Assembly: GCF_044762665.1 (NCBI RefSeq)
Contig: NZ_JBIWES010000004.1
Location: forward strand, 248,001 to 312,000
DNA from: Peribacillus frigoritolerans_B
GTDB taxonomy: Bacteria; Bacillota; Bacilli; Bacillales; DSM-1321
Direction of reading: 5' to 3'
Length of the DNA: 64,000 nucleotides
In this document: positions 1-7,624 of the stretch, in pieces
Layout of the letters: each line of letters starts with the position of its first letter
Numbering within the stretch: position 1 is the stretch's first letter
Translations under genes and position numbers: made by a program
Notes under the pieces: model-generated
The model's input: only the letters and a program-made list of their open reading frames with translations
What the model was told of the DNA's origin: nothing
Databases searched by the model: none

Positions 1-161
1 TTCAGCATTATAATCCTTTAATCGATGACGAAGTGAGAAAGACATGGGATATATCATGCGATTGGAAACTCATCGCCCAGATGCCCTTTGGAAAACCCAC
101 TGCAGAACCTGGCGATAAAGACTTCTCACCACTTGAAGAACGTGTGAACTATTATCATTGA
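1..161 (+). CDS. Nitroreductase family protein, C-terminal end only
   Basis: The gene enters from before the window. The frame starting at base 3 gives about 52 residues ending in TGA at 159-161. It contains QHYNPLIDDEVRKTW, then KLIAQMPFGKP and a final ERVNYYH. This tail is typical of FMN-dependent nitroreductases of the YdgI/YodC/MhqN kind, which reduce nitro compounds or quinones with NAD(P)H in the cytoplasm. The FMN-binding N-terminal part is outside the window, so the subfamily cannot be set. A hairpin terminator follows directly. Confidence 0.75.
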   Translation, partial: QHYNPLIDDEVRKTWDISCDWKLIAQMPFGKPTAEPGDKDFSPLEERVNYYH

Positions 162-168
162 TACAATA

Positions 169-205
169 GGGGCTTGCTCTACATAACGAGCCAGCCCTTT
201 CATTT
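169..205 (+). terminator. Rho-independent terminator after the nitroreductase gene
   Basis: The arms GGGGCTTGCTC (169-179) and GAGCCAGCCC (188-197) pair with one mismatch around an 8-base loop. A T-rich stretch follows on the + strand. Confidence 0.65.
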
Positions 206-345
206 ATTTGGATTTAGTAATCCGGAAATGTTGCAAAAAATTTTGAAAATATCAATGACGCAAAGCCTATATTCTCTATAACCGGCAGGATTTTTATATC
301 TTCACTGGCTTTCAACACGCACATTTCACATCCCCCTAGTAATCT

Positions 346-1398
346 TTATTGTATTGGTGAAGAACGCCCTGGCAGCCATTCCTTCAAATAATATGGGAGT
401 ATACCGGAATATTGTTTAGCAGCATGTCCACTTTTCAGTAGGCTATATGTCTTATCCTTACATGTTAAATGCTCCATTACCGGATATATCATTTCCTGTG
501 GGACCAGTCGATCATACTTACTTGCTATGACCAAAACACTCGCATCAATTTTCGATAGCTTCGCCTTTTTTCCCCTTACCATAAAACCACCATTAACCAA
601 GCTATTTTTTATCAATAAATCCTTGGTTATTTGTTTTGCGGCTGCTCCTGATAAAGGTACATGCCCATTAGCCCAAGCATTGAAGCGACGCCAATTTTGA
701 ACGTATTTCTCATCATCCGCTTGATTCAATAAAGATAAATAGGGTGATATATAGACGGGGGATGTAATTAACCGGATTCCATATTTAACTGCACTGGCTG
801 GTATCGTTTGATAAATATCTATTGTCTCGTCAAAATCCGCTGTTCCTTCTTTCAACGCTTTTTGCCATTGATCAAAAAATTCTGAGGCACTGAAATCCAC
901 CGGGGTCACGGAAAGAATCAAATTCTTGATCGGCTCGTCTGCAATGGCAGCATATATTGCGGCTATTGTACCGCCGAGGCAAAACCCCATCACTGTAATT
1001 TCTGATGCTCCAGCGTGGCGTAATGCACGCTGCACTCCTTTTTGAATATAATCGACGATATAATCTTCGATCGATATTTCACCATCTTCAAATCCGGGGC
1101 TTCCAAAATCAAGCAAATATACATCAAAACCTTCATTTACAAAAGATTCTATTAAACTATTCCCAGGGGACAAATCAAGAATCAACGGAGTATTGATTAG
1201 TGAATATATAAGAAAAACCGGTACATCATATTTTTTTTGTGCTGACGGATAAAACCAAAGCGTTGATTTGTTTTTTTTCCACACCGCTATTTTCGGCGTC
1301 AGTCCCATTTCAGGCATTGGCTGATTGGGAATATCCAATAAATGTTGCCATTTAGTTTTGGATTCAGATTGATTTTTCGGTACTTTCCGCTTAGACAT
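346..1398 (-). CDS. phaC: Class IV polyhydroxyalkanoate synthase catalytic subunit PhaC
   Basis: This cytoplasmic alpha/beta hydrolase polymerises 3-hydroxyacyl-CoA into PHA granules. The lipase-like box reads GFCLGG with Cys140 as nucleophile. The other triad members fit Asp296 (SKYDRLVP) and His325 (SGHAAKQ). At 350 aa it is near the usual length for class III/IV synthases, and it needs PhaR as partner. I chose ATG at 1398, which follows AGGGG by 8 bases and overlaps the phaR stop by 8 bases, implying coupled translation. A TTG six codons upstream is also open. The box differs from the GYCMGG I recall for B. megaterium PhaC, so this is a diverged member. It is the last gene of a leftward phaB-phaR-phaC operon. 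Confidence 0.85.
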   Translation of the reverse strand: MSKRKVPKNQSESKTKWQHLLDIPNQPMPEMGLTPKIAVWKKNKSTLWFYPSAQKKYDVPVFLIYSLINTPLILDLSPGNSLIESFVNEGFDVYLLDFGSPGFEDGEISIEDYIVDYIQKGVQRALRHAGASEITVMGFCLGGTIAAIYAAIADEPIKNLILSVTPVDFSASEFFDQWQKALKEGTADFDETIDIYQTIPASAVKYGIRLITSPVYISPYLSLLNQADDEKYVQNWRRFNAWANGHVPLSGAAAKQITKDLLIKNSLVNGGFMVRGKKAKLSKIDASVLVIASKYDRLVPQEMIYPVMEHLTCKDKTYSLLKSGHAAKQYSGILPYYLKEWLPGRSSPIQ

Positions 1399-1894
1399 TT
1401 GAATTCCCCTGTCCAACTGAATCGAACTCAGGCAACAGTGAGCTTAACAATAAGGAGTTATTCATAAAATCAGATATCCTTTTTTTACTCCCTTCCATTT
1501 CATTGGATGCCAACCTTGATTTCTTTTTCATACTGCGGGATGAATTGGCATTGCCGTTATTGCGACTTGAAGATTTACCTCCGGCATTCCGCCCCTTATC
1601 CTCAACAAGTGTAGAAACCAACTCTTCTAACCTATCAATTTTTTCTTCGAGTTGGATGACTAATTTCGCTAAACTCGCCACATCTCTTTTTGTTGGGTAA
1701 TTCATGATGATGGACATTCTTTCTGAGGCTTCCTGCAGCCTATTTATTCTTGGAACCTGCATTTGTGCATTATCGCTCACTCTTTCAATTAATTCGCGAT
1801 TATTCAGCAGATTTTGAATTTTACTATTCAGCTGCTGCTCTTTTTGTGTGCCTAGTAATTTAAGCCCTTTATAAAAATTGGATTTTTCCGTCAT
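1391..1894 (-). CDS. phaR: PHA synthase subunit PhaR
   Basis: This 167-residue protein is the non-catalytic partner of PhaC in class IV PHA synthase. The diagnostic stretch is MNYPTKRDVASLAKLVIQLE followed by EKIDRLEELV (about residues 64-93). It matches the conserved PTk-D-AsLa-LvvnLEeKvD-LEE region of PhaR/PhaE and is probably a coiled coil. The tail after residue 100 is basic and rich in Asn and Ser (low complexity). Its ATG at 1894 follows a good AAGGAAGGAA site, 27 bases after the phaB-like stop. It overlaps phaC by 8 bases. Confidence 0.8.
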   Translation of the reverse strand: MTEKSNFYKGLKLLGTQKEQQLNSKIQNLLNNRELIERVSDNAQMQVPRINRLQEASERMSIIMNYPTKRDVASLAKLVIQLEEKIDRLEELVSTLVEDKGRNAGGKSSSRNNGNANSSRSMKKKSRLASNEMEGSKKRISDFMNNSLLLSSLLPEFDSVGQGNSNV

Positions 1895-1921
1895 ATATTC
1901 CTTCCTTCCTTTCTTCTTCGT

Positions 1922-2701
1922 TTACACTAATGCCGATATTCCCCCGTCAATGATCATAATATGACCCACCATATAGTCAGAAGCCTGTGAGGCTAAAAAT
2001 ACGGCGGCACCCTTCAAATCATCTTCATCGCCAAACCTGCCAGCCGGAGTTTTACCTAATATGTCATAGTTAGACTTTTCAAGAATTTTCTTTGTGATTT
2101 TAGTCGGGAAAAATCCAGGTGCTATTGCATTGACTTGGATGCCGTATCTAGCAAGTTTAACTCCTAAATCCTTGGTCATTGTGATGATGGCACCCTTACT
2201 GGTGTTATAAGCAATCGTATCCAAAAGCTCAGGAAATGTCCCGCCAAGACCTGTCACCGATGCAATATTTATGATTTTTCCGGAATTTTGCTGCTTCATG
2301 ACCTTTGCTACAGCCTGTGAAAACAGGAATGTACCTGTAACGTTAACATTCAATACTTTTTCCCACTTATCCTTGGGAAGATCCAAAAGCGGACCTGACC
2401 AGGACGTACCGCTATTATTGACAAGAATATCGATCGTGCCGAATTGAGCAACCGTTTCCTGAACGACATGTTCAATGGCACTCACATCCGTGATATCACA
2501 TTCAAAGGCAACGGCATTAACACCCATCGATTGCAAGTCTTCACATACCTCCTTACATACAGGTAGATTTCGTGAAGCGATGACTATATTTGCGCCAGCT
2601 TCTCCCAACGCCATGGCGATCTGTTTGCCCAGTCCTCTGCCGCCGCCGGTAATGATAGCCGTTTTATTAGTCAAATCGAACATATTACTCAGTGTAGTCA
2701 A
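1922..2701 (-). CDS. Short-chain dehydrogenase, probable 3-ketoacyl-CoA reductase of the PHA operon (PhaB-like)
   Basis: This is a classical SDR of 259 aa. The nucleotide-binding motif TGGGRGLG is at 18-25, NNSG at 95-98, Ser148, and the catalytic Tyr165-x3-Lys169 (YNTSK). It most likely supplies 3-hydroxyacyl-CoA to PhaC by NAD(P)H-dependent reduction; the substrate is inferred from position. TTG at 2701 is taken as start because AGGAAGG lies 9 bases upstream, whereas the first ATG is too far away. The order B-R-C differs from the phaR-phaB-phaC order known in B. megaterium. Other SDRs such as gluconate 5-dehydrogenase look similar, so the name phaB is not certain. Confidence 0.75.
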   Translation of the reverse strand: MTTLSNMFDLTNKTAIITGGGRGLGKQIAMALGEAGANIVIASRNLPVCKEVCEDLQSMGVNAVAFECDITDVSAIEHVVQETVAQFGTIDILVNNSGTSWSGPLLDLPKDKWEKVLNVNVTGTFLFSQAVAKVMKQQNSGKIINIASVTGLGGTFPELLDTIAYNTSKGAIITMTKDLGVKLARYGIQVNAIAPGFFPTKITKKILEKSNYDILGKTPAGRFGDEDDLKGAAVFLASQASDYMVGHIMIIDGGISALV

Positions 2702-3092
2702 CTTTTCAGCCCTTCCTTACTAAAGTATTATTTATATAAAACCGTCTATATCATTATAGAAAAGCCTATCCAATATTGTGCTTAAAATAGCCTAATGCCT
2801 CTGCCTTTTGTTTTCATCAACATGTATCCCCATATATCAATAAGAATGCTTCTGTCAGTTGAGCATACTGGAAACGTAATTCGGCAGGACGGTAATTTAT
2901 TTGATCGATTCATACCTTAGCTCGACACAGCGGTAGACTTTTCGACCGATTCCATAATTTTTTCATCTTTCTGGCGGATTATACGGCCGTTTCAAAACTC
3001 AGCGGATCGATGGAAAATTTGACTGAGTGAGCAAAATCGGATACTTAACCTGTTTTGTCGTTTACACTATAGAATAGTAAGGAGGTTAAAAA
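2702..3092. other. Intergenic region between phaB-like and osmC-like genes
   Basis: No convincing gene is seen. It holds the divergent control regions of the pha operon (leftward) and the OsmC gene (rightward). A TATAAT on the minus strand at 2753-2758 could be the pha -10 element, but no good -35 is at the right distance. An AAGGAGGT site directly precedes the OsmC ATG. Confidence 0.4.
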
Positions 3093-3542
3093 ATGACGAT
3101 ACATCACTTTCATTTAACTGCGGAGTGGCCCGGCGGCAGAAATGATATCGGCACGATTCATTCAGGGAATCTTCAAACACAGATAAGTATTCCTACGGAA
3201 ATGGACGGACCAGGGATTGGTACCAATCCCGATGAAATGCTGCTTGGGGCTGCATCAACCTGCTATATCATTACCTATGCTGCCATGTTAGAGCGAGCCC
3301 ATATAGAAAAAGAGAGCTTGACCATGCAATCGGAAGCGTTAGTGGATGTTACGAATGGTGTATTCACCTACAAGAAAATCATTCATCGCCCTGCACTTAT
3401 ATTAGTGCCGGGTACTTCTGAAAAAACGGCTGAAAAAGCGAGGAAACTTGCAGAAAAAGCTGAAACTTCATGTATGATTTCCAGAGCGATCAAAGGTAAT
3501 GTAGCGGTGGAATTGATTGCTACCATTTCCATAGCACGGTAG
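3093..3542 (+). CDS. OsmC/Ohr family peroxidase-like protein
   Basis: This 149-residue OsmC-fold protein has the two family cysteines: Cys57 in AASTCYIITY and Cys127 in ETSCMISRA. These reduce organic hydroperoxides in the cytoplasm, with electrons coming from a dithiol such as bacillithiol or lipoamide. The sequence looks closer to the SACOL1771/YmaD branch than to OhrA. ATG at 3093 has AAGGAGGT 6 bases upstream. It is a single-gene unit closed by a terminator shared with ykuS on the other strand. Confidence 0.8.
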   Translation: MTIHHFHLTAEWPGGRNDIGTIHSGNLQTQISIPTEMDGPGIGTNPDEMLLGAASTCYIITYAAMLERAHIEKESLTMQSEALVDVTNGVFTYKKIIHRPALILVPGTSEKTAEKARKLAEKAETSCMISRAIKGNVAVELIATISIAR

Positions 3543-3554
3543 CCTTGAAAACAG

Positions 3555-3592
3555 AAAAAGTGCCTAACCCTATATCGGTTTAGGCACTTTTT
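3555..3592. terminator. Bidirectional terminator between OsmC gene and ykuS
   Basis: The 16-base arms at 3555-3570 and 3577-3592 (AAAAAGTGCCTAACCC and its near-perfect complement) enclose a 6-base loop. A-runs and T-runs lie on both sides, so it can act for the two convergent genes. Confidence 0.85.
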
Positions 3593-3595
3593 GAA

Positions 3596-3847
3596 CTATT
3601 GAATGGTGTTCACTTTATTTTCAACCTCGCGGCACACTTCATCAGCCGTTAAACCATTTGCCTCAATGATAGACGCTTTTAATGAAGTATCGCTTATACC
3701 CATCACATTACTATCCAAACCTGTTACCACACAACAATCCACGTTTTTTGCGTCAGCTTCTTGTTTAATTTCCACAACATCAAAACCTTTTTCACGAAGT
3801 GCTTCCTGAATATTCGTTAATGATTCTTCAACACCGATTTTTGACAT
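3596..3847 (-). CDS. ykuS: YkuS-like UPF0180 family protein
   Basis: This 83-residue protein begins MSKIGVEESLTNIQEALREK, the pattern of the UPF0180 (YkuS) family. Later residues DCCVVTGLDSNVMGI and the acidic C-terminus also fit. Its molecular function is unknown to me. I chose ATG at 3847 because AGGAGG lies 9 bases upstream; the open frame extends two codons further to a GTG that would sit on the ribosome binding site. It is monocistronic. Confidence 0.75.
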   Translation of the reverse strand: MSKIGVEESLTNIQEALREKGFDVVEIKQEADAKNVDCCVVTGLDSNVMGISDTSLKASIIEANGLTADEVCREVENKVNTIQ

Positions 3848-3945
3848 CAACACACACCTCCTCTACCTTCTAACCTGTCCTTTTCACCCTCAATATATGT
3901 ATAGGATGCAAAGGAAATAGGGAAAGTAATACCGAGGTGATAAAC

Positions 3946-4080
3946 ATGAATGGAAAAAACAAGAAAGATGCTTCACAAACTCGTTTAGGTTCTTCTCAGG
4001 TAGAGGGGCAAGGTACCACTACAAAAGAAACCGGGTCCTTCACTCAACCCTCTTCACTTAAAAAGCAAAAGCGTTCCTGA
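3946..4080 (+). CDS. Small basic protein of unknown function (44 aa)
   Basis: ATG at 3946 follows GAGGTGA at 6 bases. The product begins MNGKNKKDASQTRLG and ends SSLKKQKRS. It is hydrophilic, rich in Gln, Ser, Thr and Lys, without hydrophobic segments. The composition resembles small spore-associated proteins, but I recognise no family. The gene stands alone between ykuS (opposite strand) and a strong terminator, and it is too short for most gene finders. Confidence 0.5.
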   Translation: MNGKNKKDASQTRLGSSQVEGQGTTTKETGSFTQPSSLKKQKRS

Positions 4081-4126
4081 TAAAAGAGAATCCTAAATCA
4101 ACCTTGTAATCCCGACCATGATACGC

Positions 4127-4160
4127 AAAAAAAACGCTTGGCTTATCCGCCAAGCGTTTT
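4127..4160. terminator. Bidirectional terminator
   Basis: A perfect 12-base stem AAAACGCTTGGC (4131-4142) / GCCAAGCGTTTT (4149-4160) has a 6-base loop. Eight A residues before it form a T-run for leftward transcripts. It serves the small genes on both sides. Confidence 0.85.
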
Positions 4161-4208
4161 CCACTGCATGATCCTGTGTTGCTTTACTTAGACGTTCAGG
4201 GTCTTCTC

Positions 4209-4373
4209 TTACATATTTTGCTTTCTGATTTCCTCTTGGATCTTTAGATCATTCAATTGATTTCCATCTATTGTTTTTGAATCCATTTTTCCTTTATCGG
4301 CTCCATCTGGGTTTAAATCACTTGCCCTTAAATTATTATTGGTAGCTGCTTGCTCGTTCCATTTGGTCATCAT
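4209..4373 (-). CDS. Small hydrophilic protein of unknown function (54 aa)
   Basis: Tandem ATG codons at 4373 and 4370 follow GGAGG by 5 and 8 bases. The product begins MMTKWNEQAATNNNLRASD and has a charged C-terminus (IQEEIRKQNM). It has no membrane segment and no cysteine. A perfect terminator lies 48 bases downstream, supporting a real transcription unit. I recognise no family. It belongs to a run of very small genes between 3.9 and 6.2 kb. Confidence 0.55.
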   Translation of the reverse strand: MMTKWNEQAATNNNLRASDLNPDGADKGKMDSKTIDGNQLNDLKIQEEIRKQNM

Positions 4374-4468
4374 GATCTCCTCCTCAGTCCTTTATCCTTC
4401 CCAAACCTAAGAATATTCATGAATACACCCCATCATTTATTGCAAAGATAGAAATGGAGGTGGTTTTT

Positions 4469-4660
4469 TTGGAACCAAACAAACCCGGCAATAAGAATGT
4501 ACCGGATTTTAAAGAGTTGAACGATCGTATCATCAGAGAAGCATCACAGAGTCCCCGTTTGGTGATTAAAACAAATTTGGATGCAAAGAATGTAAATGAT
4601 GAGAACCCTTATACAGATCGCATTAATAGTGAAGGATTTGCTGATTTTTTTGAGGAATAA
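4469..4660 (+). CDS. Small acidic protein of unknown function (63 aa)
   Basis: I use the TTG at 4469 as start because GGAGGTGG lies just upstream; the ATG at 4454 is itself part of that ribosome binding site. The product begins MEPNKPGNKNVPDFKELNDR and ends EGFADFFEE. It is hydrophilic and predicted soluble. No family is recognised. A hairpin terminator follows 5 bases after the stop and is shared with the convergent corA-like gene. Confidence 0.6.
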   Translation: MEPNKPGNKNVPDFKELNDRIIREASQSPRLVIKTNLDAKNVNDENPYTDRINSEGFADFFEE

Positions 4661-4665
4661 AACAA

Positions 4666-4690
4666 AACCGGCTTAATAGGCCGGTTAATT
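4666..4690. terminator. Terminator between small gene and corA-like gene
   Basis: AACCGGC (4666-4672) and GCCGGTT (4680-4686) form the stem, flanked by T-rich sequence to the right and A-rich sequence to the left. It can act in both directions. Confidence 0.7.
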
Positions 4691-5629
4691 TTAAAAATAT
4701 TTTTTCTTCCAAAAAATGAATGCCGTCGTCCCTGCCAAAGTGATGGCAATTAATAATGTAAAAATGAAAGCAAACCGATTATGTTCAAATGGCAGCTCAA
4801 CATTCATTCCGTAAAAACTTGCCACCATCGTCGGCAGCGTTAATATGATGGTCACTGATGTTAGAAACTTCATGGCATTATTGACATTATTGGAAATGAT
4901 CGAAGCGAACGCATCCATCATGCCGCTTAGAATGGAAAGATACACTTCTGCCATTTCTATAGCCTGGGCATTTTCGATGATTACATCCTCAAGCAATTCT
5001 TTATCTTCTTCATACATTTTCAAATAATTAAAACGGAGGATCTTATCAAGCACTACACGATTGGATTTCAATGATGTCGTAAAATAAACCAGGCTTTTTT
5101 CCAAAGCAAGGAAAGTGTATAATTCTTTATTTTTCATTGACTGATGCAACTCACGTTCGGCTTCATTAGTCATCTTGTTAATCTGTTTCAGGTAACGTAA
5201 ATAATAGGATGAAATCTCGAATAATAATTGTAAAGCAAACCTCGTTTTCTTATTGGTGAAAAAACCTTTGATCTTATTGTTTTTGAAATTCGCCAATATC
5301 GGTGTTTCTTTCAAAGATACCGTAATGAAACAGTCTTTGGTAAAGATCATTCCTATAGGAATCGTTTCAAAGATCGGTAAGTCGGCTTCGTCCCTAGTCA
5401 AATATGGGAAGTCGACAATAATTAAAACATTATCATCCTCTTTTTCGATTCGGGGCCTTTCCTCATCATCCAGTGGATCTTTCATGAAATTGACCGGTAA
5501 CTTCAAAGTCGTGCATATATATTCTATTTCAGTTTCTGTGGGCGCGACAATGTTCACCCAGGAACCTTTTGTCATTTCCTCGATATTGTTCAGGTGACGG
5601 TTATCATCCGTCTTGTAGATTTCAATCAT
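4691..5629 (-). CDS. corA: CorA family magnesium/divalent cation transporter
   Basis: The protein is 312 aa with a long cytoplasmic N-terminal domain and two C-terminal membrane helices. The signature FYGMN stands at the end of the first helix (about residue 270) and is followed by the acidic loop VELPFEHN. CorA pentamers carry Mg2+ (also Co2+ or Ni2+) across the cytoplasmic membrane. ATG at 5629 has GGAGG 8 bases upstream. B. subtilis YfjQ is the likely counterpart. A 36-codon open frame with its own ribosome binding site lies just upstream on the same strand and may be cotranscribed. Confidence 0.88.
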   Translation of the reverse strand: MIEIYKTDDNRHLNNIEEMTKGSWVNIVAPTETEIEYICTTLKLPVNFMKDPLDDEERPRIEKEDDNVLIIVDFPYLTRDEADLPIFETIPIGMIFTKDCFITVSLKETPILANFKNNKIKGFFTNKKTRFALQLLFEISSYYLRYLKQINKMTNEAERELHQSMKNKELYTFLALEKSLVYFTTSLKSNRVVLDKILRFNYLKMYEEDKELLEDVIIENAQAIEMAEVYLSILSGMMDAFASIISNNVNNAMKFLTSVTIILTLPTMVASFYGMNVELPFEHNRFAFIFTLLIAITLAGTTAFIFWKKKYF

Positions 5630-5659
5630 TTTTTGACCTCCTCTTCTATAGAGAAAGCC

Positions 5660-5770
5660 TTATTTACCTTCTTCGAGCAGATACTCAGGGAGAATAACAG
5701 TCTCGACTTCTAGCATCATATTGGCTTCCTCTTGCTTTCTGGGTTCAGGATCATAAGAACTGCTGCTCAC
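5660..5770 (-). CDS. Possible small acidic protein upstream of corA (36 aa)
   Basis: GTG at 5770 has AAAGGAAG about 9 bases upstream. The product begins MSSSSYDPEPRKQEEANM and ends ILPEYLLEEGK. It is very acidic, without a membrane segment. Its stop is 30 bases before the corA start, so it could be a leader gene of the same operon. No family is recognised, and at this length coding capacity could be chance. The spacing of the ribosome site and its place in an operon-like layout are the main support. Confidence 0.4.
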   Translation of the reverse strand: MSSSSYDPEPRKQEEANMMLEVETVILPEYLLEEGK

Positions 5771-5904
5771 TCGTATCCACTTCCTTTCGATTCTTTAATC
5801 TTAATCCTTATTCATTTAAAGCACAATAAAGAATTTAATACCTTGAATCCTTATCTAGAATTCACAATAATCCGACTTTTCTCGATTGATGAAGGAAATC
5901 TCTA

Positions 5905-5933
5905 CAAAAAAAACGCTTGGGTATCCCCAAGCG
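5905..5933 (-). terminator. Terminator of the 5946-6218 gene
   Basis: CGCTTGGG (5914-5921) and CCCAAGCG (5926-5933) form a perfect stem. The A-run at 5905-5913 gives the T-tail for leftward transcription. Confidence 0.85.
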
Positions 5934-5945
5934 AGTCTGATTACT

Positions 5946-6218
5946 TTATCCATGCTTAGCATTATTATAATAGTGAACACCATACATGGCGCCTTCATCC
6001 ACCATTTTATTGTCATCATGATCATATGGATCAGGGTGACCTGCTTTTTCAATTACAGGATCCATCTCTGAAGCCGTCCTATTCCAAAAGCCTACCGTTT
6101 TTGCTTTTGCATTGGACCACATGTCCTTCACTTTTCCTCTGTTCGTTTTATTTGATAAAAATGAGACTCCGGCAACTCCGACTCCTAGTAATACCACGTT
6201 TCTTCCTAATGCCATCAT
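5946..6218 (-). CDS. Small protein with N-terminal hydrophobic segment (90 aa), function unknown
   Basis: The product begins MMALGRNVVLLGVGVAGVSF, one short hydrophobic segment. A basic stretch follows (NKTNRGKVKDMWSNAKAK), then a His/Asp/Tyr-rich tail (HPDPYDHDD). The layout recalls YtxH-type small envelope stress proteins, but similarity is weak and I assign no name. The two tandem ATGs (6218, 6215) follow AGGGGGAAGG; either could be used. A strong terminator lies just downstream, so it is a single-gene unit. Confidence 0.65.
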   Translation of the reverse strand: MMALGRNVVLLGVGVAGVSFLSNKTNRGKVKDMWSNAKAKTVGFWNRTASEMDPVIEKAGHPDPYDHDDNKMVDEGAMYGVHYYNNAKHG

Positions 6219-6280
6219 TACCTTCCCCCTTATTTTTTTGGCTTGATATACATATACCCAACTCCAGTTAATGTAAACCT

Positions 6281-7360
6281 TTATTTATATGGAGGAATTT
6301 GATAAAAGAAATTAGGTTTCATTATTTCATTGTTATATGGCTGATGAAAGACGTGTGTCGTGGCTGGAGACACCGGTGGTATTAACCAAGTCCAATCCCC
6401 CGTTACTTTCCGGTCATAAGTGGCTTCTTTTTCTTCGAATTTCTTGAATTGTTTAGCTGCTGTATGGTGATCAACAATGCTGACTCCGTGTTTTTTATAC
6501 GAATGAAGGACTGCTTCATTCAGTTCGATAAGGGCTCGATCTTTCCATAAACTCGAATCACGTTTAATATCCAAACCCATCCTCTCCCCGATTGCCGGCA
6601 GCATATTGTAGCGTTCTTCATCAGCAAGATTCCTGGCACCGATTTCCGTTCCCATGTACCACCCATTAAATGGTGCAGCTGAATAAGTAATACCGCCAAT
6701 TTCCAACCTCATACCAGATATGATTGGAACCGCATACCATTTTATTTGGAGATCTTTGAACCATGTCAGTTCAGGGTGGGTGATTTGAACTTCTTTAACG
6801 AGGCTTTCAGGTATCTCATGAAAACTTGGGGTCTTTCCGTCCACTTGGACTACAAGAGGTAAAATATCGAAAGGTCCGAATTTCCCTCCCCATCCTAATT
6901 CCATACATTGCTTGGTGAATTCTATTGAACTTGAATCGCCGATTACGCCATGTTCCGTCTCGTATCCAGCATAACGAATAAGCTGATGATTCCAAATATC
7001 CACTTTTTGATCATGATCTTTCTGTTTGAAAATTGTAATCACAGGCCTGATATTCCCATTATTCGTAGCATATTCGATATGTTCAAAGAGGGCCGATACA
7101 ATTTCTTCTTCGCTTTGAATCATCCTTTTATCAATCACCCTCAGTGATTCCCAAAAAAAGCGCCCAATGCAACGATTGCTATTCCGCCAAGCTAATTTAG
7201 CACCATAAACCAACTCTTCATATGTATGTTCATATCTGCCTGTTTCATTAATTTCCTTTTTAATTTGTTCGATCCTGCCATTTATGTCCTCTTCCGTTTT
7301 CAATAATTCCGGATAACTTGTCCTGATAAAGGATACGGCCTCTTGCAGTAAATCACTCAT
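6281..7360 (-). CDS. nos: Nitric oxide synthase, oxygenase domain
   Basis: This is a bacterial NOS without reductase domain. It oxidises L-arginine to citrulline and NO using heme, tetrahydrobiopterin or tetrahydrofolate, and electrons from flavodoxins such as YkuN/YkuP. The heme-ligand motif WRNSNRCIGR places the axial Cys at residue 64. The substrate-pocket stretch NGWYMGTEIGARN is intact, as is the WTWLIPP region near the C-terminus. With ATG at 7360 the protein is 359 aa and starts MSDLLQEAV, aligning with B. subtilis NOS. The open frame extends nine codons upstream (TTG at 7387, ATG at 7381) but without a good ribosome site. It is single-gene, divergent from the HxlR regulator. Confidence 0.92.
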   Translation of the reverse strand: MSDLLQEAVSFIRTSYPELLKTEEDINGRIEQIKKEINETGRYEHTYEELVYGAKLAWRNSNRCIGRFFWESLRVIDKRMIQSEEEIVSALFEHIEYATNNGNIRPVITIFKQKDHDQKVDIWNHQLIRYAGYETEHGVIGDSSSIEFTKQCMELGWGGKFGPFDILPLVVQVDGKTPSFHEIPESLVKEVQITHPELTWFKDLQIKWYAVPIISGMRLEIGGITYSAAPFNGWYMGTEIGARNLADEERYNMLPAIGERMGLDIKRDSSLWKDRALIELNEAVLHSYKKHGVSIVDHHTAAKQFKKFEEKEATYDRKVTGDWTWLIPPVSPATTHVFHQPYNNEIMKPNFFYQIPPYK

Positions 7361-7496
7361 CTTTCCCACGGATCCTTCCATTTGCAAAACTTTGACTTCA
7401 ATATTAAAATAACATATTTTTCATGGTATCTCTAAAGAACACATTTTTTAAAAGCGCACTTTTTTTAAAATGTGGCAAATCCGAGGCGGAATACTT

Positions 7497-7524
7497 TTCA
7501 TGATACTTAAAGTAAGCTCATGAA
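7497..7524. promoter_or_regulatory. Nested palindrome in the nos / hxlR divergent region
   Basis: The inner palindrome TACTTAAAGTA (7504-7514) is framed by TTCATGA (7497-7503) and TCATGAA (7518-7524), nearly concentric. It lies 137 bases before the nos ATG and about 100 before the regulator gene. A dyad TACTA (7532-7536) / TAGTA (7547-7551) is adjacent. These are candidate operators for the HxlR-type regulator; the link is inferred. Confidence 0.4.
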
Positions 7525-7572
7525 TTTCTTATACTAATAACATCTCTAGTAACTAAATAATTTTCGGTAAAG

Positions 7573-7602
7573 TTGTTACATATGAGGTAAATGCCTTATA
7601 AT
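7573..7602 (+). promoter_or_regulatory. Probable sigma-A promoter of the HxlR regulator
   Basis: The -35 element TTGTTA (7573-7578), an 18-base spacer and the -10 element TATAAT (7597-7602) lie about 20 bases before the ATG pair. Confidence 0.5.
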
Positions 7603-7624
7603 ATATTAATAATGAGGTGATATG

